Position numbers and translations under genes: made by a program. From Anaerolineae bacterium (GTDB taxonomy: Bacteria; Chloroflexota; Anaerolineae; Aggregatilineales; UBA3940): a stretch of DNA of 10,771 nucleotides. Below are positions 6,684-10,771 of the stretch, piece after piece; position 1 is the first letter of the stretch, and every line of letters starts with the position of its first letter. The notes under the pieces were generated by a model. That model saw only the letters and a program-made list of their open reading frames with translations. It did no database searches and was not told the DNA's origin. The stretch is from the NCBI GenBank assembly GCA_016926985.1, contig JAFGNO010000049.1, forward strand, positions 1-10,771, given 5' to 3'.

Positions 6684-6719
6684 AAAAAAACCGCCTGACA
6701 GGCAGGCGGCAGTTTTTTT
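6684..6719 (-). terminator. Bidirectional intrinsic terminator
   Basis: CCGCCTG (6691-6697) and CAGGCGG (6703-6709) form a perfect 7-bp stem with a 5-base loop. On the minus strand seven T follow directly (6690-6684). On the plus strand seven T follow after CAG (6713-6719). It ends the 51-residue miniprotein transcript 21 bases after its stop and also any read-through from the kinase genes. On the plus strand it could stop antisense transcription coming out of the lipoprotein gene. Confidence 0.88.
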
Positions 6720-6730
6720 AAATTTCCTTG

Positions 6731-6886
6731 CTATCTGGTTATGAATTCATTCGGGCTGTCCACCCGAACCGGTAAAGGGATTCGGACGCCCTTTCTGATC
6801 CTGATCTCTGCCTGGACAATCGGGTACAGGACAGCCAGCAGGCCAGTCGAGACTACCAGTACAATCAGCTTGCCTATCAATGTCAT
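6731..6886 (-). CDS. 51-residue single-pass membrane miniprotein, unknown function
   Basis: ATG 6886-6884 opens a 51-codon frame ending at TAG 6733-6731. The protein starts MTLIGKLIVLVVSTGLLAVL, a hydrophobic helix over about residues 3-22. A basic middle (EIRIRKGVR, about 27-35) and a short tail with IPLPVRVDSPNEF follow. The Arg/Lys cluster after the helix and the nearly uncharged N-terminus suggest N-out/C-in by the positive-inside rule, though K6 complicates this. AAAGGG (6893-6898) lies six bases before the ATG, a sigma70-like promoter lies at 6948-6921, and a strong terminator follows at 6690-6684. Gene, signals and spacing fit a free-standing transcript of about 230 bases. I recognise no family. 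It could instead be a small regulatory RNA, but the combined start signals favour a protein. Confidence 0.65.
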   Translation of the reverse strand: MTLIGKLIVLVVSTGLLAVLYPIVQAEIRIRKGVRIPLPVRVDSPNEFITR

Positions 6887-6920
6887 TTTCCACCCTTTCT
6901 GCCAGTAACTACCTGATCAG

Positions 6921-6948
6921 AGTATAGCAGCCAGGAGCAGCGTTTCAA
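6921..6948 (-). promoter_or_regulatory. Sigma70-type promoter of the miniprotein gene
   Basis: On the minus strand TTGAAA (6948-6943) is followed after 16 bases by TATACT (6926-6921), with matches of 5/6 to each consensus hexamer. The predicted start is near 6914, leaving a leader of about 28 bases that includes the AAAGGG ribosome-binding site. It lies in the gap after the kinase stop codon. Confidence 0.7.
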
Positions 6949-6990
6949 TGTCTTGCCCGGCGATCAAATACAACGCTAACATTTCTGGCT

Positions 6991-8961
6991 TCAGCTCTCA
7001 GCCTCTGCCGCTTCATGGCCCGGTGGGACGCGGGGCAGGGTCACGGCGAAATTGGCGCCCCGTGGGTCGCGATTGGCCACAGTAGCTGTCCCGCCGTGTG
7101 CGGTGGCAACTGCCTGCACCACTGACAGGCCAAGCCCGACGCCGGAACGGTCGTCGCGGTGCCGGACCCCCCGGTAGAACTTGTCGTAAATCCGGTCAGC
7201 CTCCTCGCTGTTGATGCCGGGCCCTTCGTCCAGAACATTGAGATGGACTTCGTTGTCCCGAAACGCAACAACGATAGAGATCGTCGTGTCCGGGCTGGTA
7301 TATTTGATCGCGTTATCCACCAGGTTCAGGGTCATGTGATAAATGCGGGCGCTGTCAGCCATGATGCTGAAGGCTTCCCCCTCACATTCAAACGTCAGCG
7401 ATACTGATTTGACAAGGGCGGCGCCTTCCAGGTCTCTGATCACATGGCGGGCCACTTCGTCAAGCTGGCAGGGAGCCAGGTCCAGCGTGGCAACATCGGT
7501 CATGCGAACTGCGTTCACCACATGGCTGATCATCTCGTCCATCTGTTTCAGGGTGGTGTTAATCTGCTGGACATATTCCTTCCCTTTGTCGTTCAGGGGG
7601 TTGACCCTGTTCAACAGGGTAGCCCATCCTTTGACGGCGCTGATCGGGCTTTTCAGGTCATGCATCATCGTATGGATCATCTCGGCGCGGTCGCGCTCAA
7701 GCAGCTGCTCATAGGTAATATCCTGCATGACGACAATTGTCCCCACGGTTGGGGCGTGCTCAGTGGTGGTGAGATAGGTCTTCTCACCGATTGTCATTTC
7801 GTCGGTGCGCCCAATCCGCGCGCGCAGCCCCTCGGTAAGCTCCGTGGGATATTTGTCGAGAATCTGCTTGGCAGCCTGGTTGGAGACCAGGACGGCGCTG
7901 GTATCATCCAGGATGATCAGCGGCTGGGGAAGGGCATCAATGGTCGAGCGGATGGTTGCCCGTTCCCGTTCAAGCTGCTTAAAAAGGCGGGCATTGGCGA
8001 TGGCAATGGATGCAAAGTCGGCGATGGCAGCCAACAATCGTTGATCCCGGTCGGTGTATTCCTTTCCTGTGGCTCTGTGTGTGGCCGAGAGGACGCCAAA
8101 AGTGGTGTTGCCCAGCTTGAGGGGGACGTAGATGACGGCTTCAGCATCCTCCCCGGTGACCGTCTCGAGTTCTTTGGTCTCACCGGGTGTGCGGCTGGCC
8201 CGGATGATCTCGCCGGTCTGGAAAACCTTGCCAACCATTGTGTCATCGCTGAGCGGGATGCGCAGCAGGCGGACGGTATCGTCTTCAATGCCGCGCTGTG
8301 CTTCCAGGAACAGGGTTCCGCTGGATTCATCAACCAGCCAGATGCTCGTCTCAGCAGACTCGGTCAGGTTCATTGCGGTGTTGGACATGTACTTGAGCAC
8401 CTGGGTCAGCTCAAGCTGGGAGGTGATCGCTTTTGCCACATGGGTCAGCGCGTCAGCCAGGTCAGCCTTGATGATGGTGCTGTCAGATACGCCACGCGGG
8501 CGGTCAACAATGTGGACAAACATATGCAGTCGGCCCAGCGAGAGGATATCGCCGTTGACCAGGCTGTAGGGCGTGTTCACCCCGATGGACTGCCCGTTGC
8601 GCAGGGTGCCATTCGCGCTGCCAAGGTCGACAATATAGAGGGCCGACGAGGTTGGCTGGATCATCGCATGGCGGCGTGAGACGCCATGCTCAAGCGCGCC
8701 ATAAGGCCCCAGGTCTATGGTGTTACCTGACTGGGTTGCCCGTCCGAAAACGATCTCGTCGTTGATATCCAGCCCAAAGCTCTGCTCTGGCTGGTCGGGC
8801 AGCTCAAAGCGAACCCGCCACATTGGGCGCCCAACGCTGGCGGCGTGAGGGAAGGGGAGATATTTCAGGTTGGGTTCAAGCGTGCCGGAGTCACCTTTTT
8901 CTATAGGTTCTTTCAGTTCCTCAGTCCCCGGCAGGACCTCTCTGTTAAGCTGGTCGGTCAT
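6991..8961 (-). CDS. Soluble sensor histidine kinase: FHA-GAF-PAS-HisKA-HATPase
   Basis: A 656-residue protein without membrane segments, so a cytoplasmic sensor. An FHA domain (about 50-152) carries G73-R74, SRRH (95-98) and SANGT (115-119), the residues that hold a phosphothreonine ligand. A GAF domain spans about 168-328 and a PAS-like domain about 336-420. HisKA has the phospho-acceptor H434 in MMHDLKSPISAVKGW. The HATPase domain shows the N box NLVDNAIKY (546-554), G1 DEGPGI (578-583), F box YDKFYRG and G2 GVGLGLS (607-613). All key kinase residues are present, so it should autophosphorylate. The FHA domain suggests docking to a Thr-phosphorylated partner, hence cross-talk with Ser/Thr kinases (inference). 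It starts 53 bases after the paralogous kinase gene and is probably co-transcribed. AGGA lies ten bases before ATG 8961. No response regulator is adjacent. Confidence 0.93.
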   Translation of the reverse strand: MTDQLNREVLPGTEELKEPIEKGDSGTLEPNLKYLPFPHAASVGRPMWRVRFELPDQPEQSFGLDINDEIVFGRATQSGNTIDLGPYGALEHGVSRRHAMIQPTSSALYIVDLGSANGTLRNGQSIGVNTPYSLVNGDILSLGRLHMFVHIVDRPRGVSDSTIIKADLADALTHVAKAITSQLELTQVLKYMSNTAMNLTESAETSIWLVDESSGTLFLEAQRGIEDDTVRLLRIPLSDDTMVGKVFQTGEIIRASRTPGETKELETVTGEDAEAVIYVPLKLGNTTFGVLSATHRATGKEYTDRDQRLLAAIADFASIAIANARLFKQLERERATIRSTIDALPQPLIILDDTSAVLVSNQAAKQILDKYPTELTEGLRARIGRTDEMTIGEKTYLTTTEHAPTVGTIVVMQDITYEQLLERDRAEMIHTMMHDLKSPISAVKGWATLLNRVNPLNDKGKEYVQQINTTLKQMDEMISHVVNAVRMTDVATLDLAPCQLDEVARHVIRDLEGAALVKSVSLTFECEGEAFSIMADSARIYHMTLNLVDNAIKYTSPDTTISIVVAFRDNEVHLNVLDEGPGINSEEADRIYDKFYRGVRHRDDRSGVGLGLSVVQAVATAHGGTATVANRDPRGANFAVTLPRVPPGHEAAEAES

Positions 8962-9014
8962 GGTTCTCTGTTCCTGGAGCAGCGGGCAGGCTTTCTCCTG
9001 ATGTGATGGGCTGA

Positions 9015-10771
9015 TCAGACAGCGGTTTTTGTCGCCGGGATTTTCACCGTAAAGCGTGCGCCTCCACCGGGCAGGTTCATTGCTTCTGCGCTTCCGCCAT
9101 GGGCAATGGCTACCGCCTTCACCACCGACAGGCCAATGCCGCTGCCTATGATGTCTGTCTGGTTAGTCCCGCGTATGTAACGTTCAAAGATTCGGAGTAA
9201 ATCTTCTTCGGGAATACCGGGGCCCTGGTCAGAAACGGCCAGCGTGATTCCGCTGGTCTTATCGAAGGTGAGTTCAACCGCGACCTCGGTTTTTTCTGGC
9301 GAGTATTTAATCGCGTTTTCTACCAGGTTCAGCGCCATATGGTAGAGGCGGTTTTCATCCCCCTGAATGGTGAAAGGCGTGCCGGTGACGCTGAAGTCGA
9401 TAGTGATGGACTTGGAAAGGGCAGCCCCCTGGACATCACTGACGGCCCGTCGAACCGGCAGGTCCAGGCTGCATGGCTGCAAGGCAGAGGCCGGGATATC
9501 GCGGTTTACCGCCATATTCAACAGATCGTTGATCATGGACAGCATGCGGTCGGCTGAATAGACGATCTGGTTGACATAATGCTCCGGTTTGTCTTCCAGT
9601 TTGGCGACCTGCTGGGTAAGCTGCGCCCAGCCTTTGATAGAGGTCAGGGGACTTTTGAGGTCGTGGGACAGGGCCCGCATGATGTCAGCCTGCTCGCGTT
9701 CAAGCTGCTTTTCGTAGGTGACATCCTGCATGACCACAATCGTCCCCACCGATTCGGTGGATTCTGAGGTCGCCAGGTATATCTGCTCACCCAAATGGAT
9801 CCCGGTTGTACGCCCGACCCCGGCGCTCAGGCCGTTGAAGAGGTCGGACATATGCTTATCCAGCAGTTCCTGGGCAGCTTTATTGGCGATGACGACATTC
9901 CCATTATCGTCCAGGATCAGGAGCGGCTGGGTCAGGGTGGAGGCGGTGGCGGTGATCACGGCACGCGACTGCTCCGACTGCTGGTAGAGACGGGCGTTTT
10001 CTATCGCCGTGGCAACCGGGTTGGCAAATGCCTGGAAGCGGGTCAGGTCATCATCCCGCACCGAGCCGCGCTTGGCGACCAGCGCCAGTGCGCCCACCAC
10101 GTCCTTCTTGGCTTTAAGGGGTAGGGCGATCAGCGACCGGGCTTTAATCCGTGATGTTGAACTGCCATCAACTGCTGTAAATTCCTCATCGACATCAATA
10201 AAGTCGCTGACCGATGGGGCGCTGCTGGACACCACTTCCTGGACGGCTTTTGTATACTGGTCGCCGGTGCGTTTGAGTTTGTTCTGGTTTGCCTCATTGT
10301 CAGGGTAAATATCAAGCTGTCCGTTATCCTTGATCAGCCAGAGCATCACGTCGTGAACCAGCGGGTGCTTGCTCAGTTCATCGACCAGGATGTCATACAC
10401 TTCATTCAGGTCAAGGGATTGGGTAACCGCCATGGACAGGTCGTTGATAGCTGCCAGCTCAACCACGCGCTGTGACAGCGCCCGGTCGGCGGCTTCGTAC
10501 ACCCGTGCGTTCTGCACGGCAATGGCGGCAAAATCAGCAATTGCCCCAAGTAGCCGCTCATCCCGCTCACTGAAGCGCCTGCCTTCCTCGCGCTGGGTGG
10601 CAGCGAGCACACCAAAGGTCACACCGCCCAGTTTGAGGGGGATAAAGAGCAGGGCCTCCACCAGGTAGTCTGTCTTGACTTTGATCTGTTCGCCGCCGGG
10701 CTTGCGCGCCGCGCGCACCGGTTCGCCGGTTTTTATGACCCGGGCCGGCATGGAGTCTTCTTTGATGGACA
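9015..10771 (-). CDS. Soluble sensor histidine kinase: GAF-GAF-PAS-HisKA-HATPase (5' partial)
   Basis: The frame stays open to the right edge (residues SIKEDS precede an internal Met at 10751), so the true start is outside the window. Numbering from that Met: the C-terminal half of a first GAF domain is 1-87, a complete second GAF about 95-258, a PAS-like domain about 264-350, and HisKA about 355-415 with phospho-acceptor H363 in ALSHDLKSPLTSIKGW. The HATPase domain about 460-574 has N box NLVENAIKY (475-483), G1 DQGPGI (508-513) and G2 GSGIGLS (536-542). No membrane segment is visible. The first GAF and the PAS-to-HATPase part closely resemble the downstream kinase, including VGTIVVMQD in both, so the two are paralogs. 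Stop TGA is at 9017-9015. An FHA domain before the first GAF is possible but not visible here. Signal and partner regulator are unknown. Confidence 0.93.
   Translation of the reverse strand, partial: SIKEDSMPARVIKTGEPVRAARKPGGEQIKVKTDYLVEALLFIPLKLGGVTFGVLAATQREEGRRFSERDERLLGAIADFAAIAVQNARVYEAADRALSQRVVELAAINDLSMAVTQSLDLNEVYDILVDELSKHPLVHDVMLWLIKDNGQLDIYPDNEANQNKLKRTGDQYTKAVQEVVSSSAPSVSDFIDVDEEFTAVDGSSTSRIKARSLIALPLKAKKDVVGALALVAKRGSVRDDDLTRFQAFANPVATAIENARLYQQSEQSRAVITATASTLTQPLLILDDNGNVVIANKAAQELLDKHMSDLFNGLSAGVGRTTGIHLGEQIYLATSESTESVGTIVVMQDVTYEKQLEREQADIMRALSHDLKSPLTSIKGWAQLTQQVAKLEDKPEHYVNQIVYSADRMLSMINDLLNMAVNRDIPASALQPCSLDLPVRRAVSDVQGAALSKSITIDFSVTGTPFTIQGDENRLYHMALNLVENAIKYSPEKTEVAVELTFDKTSGITLAVSDQGPGIPEEDLLRIFERYIRGTNQTDIIGSGIGLSVVKAVAIAHGGSAEAMNLPGGGARFTVKIPATKTAV

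Noticed and set aside
7444..8679. Plus-strand open frame of 411 codons opposite the FHA kinase
   Set aside because: It is a shadow of a clear multi-domain kinase gene, with no ribosome-binding site or domain of its own that I can support.
7700..9760. Nucleotide similarity between the two kinase genes, considered as a direct repeat or assembly duplication
   Set aside because: The similarity is patchy and follows conserved protein motifs, with many silent changes and different N-terminal domains, so it reflects old gene duplication.

Overview
This GC-rich window probably comes from a free-living bacterium of the phylum Chloroflexota (Anaerolineae-like). That is inferred from gene content: cytosolic FHA/GAF/PAS histidine kinases in tandem, a GH116 glycosidase, a lipoprotein with a lipobox, and sigma70-like promoters. 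No rRNA, tRNA, CRISPR array or complete mobile element is visible. No sequence search was possible, so taxonomy and family names rest on motif reading.

Layout. Positions 1-56 hold the last codons of a plus-strand gene whose tail resembles IS630-family transposases. A minus-strand unit (2969 down to 124) encodes a GH116 beta-glucosidase/glucosylceramidase-type enzyme, followed through a GTGA stop/start overlap by a 122-residue single-pass membrane protein. It has a good promoter at 3036-3008. A plus-strand series follows: a small membrane protein (3058-3399), a metallo-beta-lactamase-fold hydrolase (3474-4424) and a 73-residue acidic protein (4510-4731), closed by a clear intrinsic terminator at 4758-4786. 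The rest is on the minus strand: a 621-residue lipoprotein with an HEMGH zinc-peptidase motif (6655-4790), a 51-residue membrane miniprotein (6886-6731), and two paralogous soluble sensor histidine kinases, FHA-GAF-PAS-HisKA-HATPase (8961-6991) and GAF-GAF-PAS-HisKA-HATPase (9015 to beyond the right edge).

How the genes may work together. The two kinases are 53 bases apart and probably co-transcribed; no response regulator lies in the window, so they look like orphan or distantly paired sensors. The glycosidase and its coupled membrane protein form a second unit. The hydrolase and its small neighbours form a third.

The least explained part is 6655-6948. A 51-codon gene there has its own promoter, ribosome-binding site and terminator, and the lipoprotein gene begins only 28 bases beyond the terminator's T-run, behind a -10-like box placed for a leaderless transcript. 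I see no clear new multi-gene system. The best candidates for undescribed biology are the small membrane proteins and the metallopeptidase-like lipoprotein.
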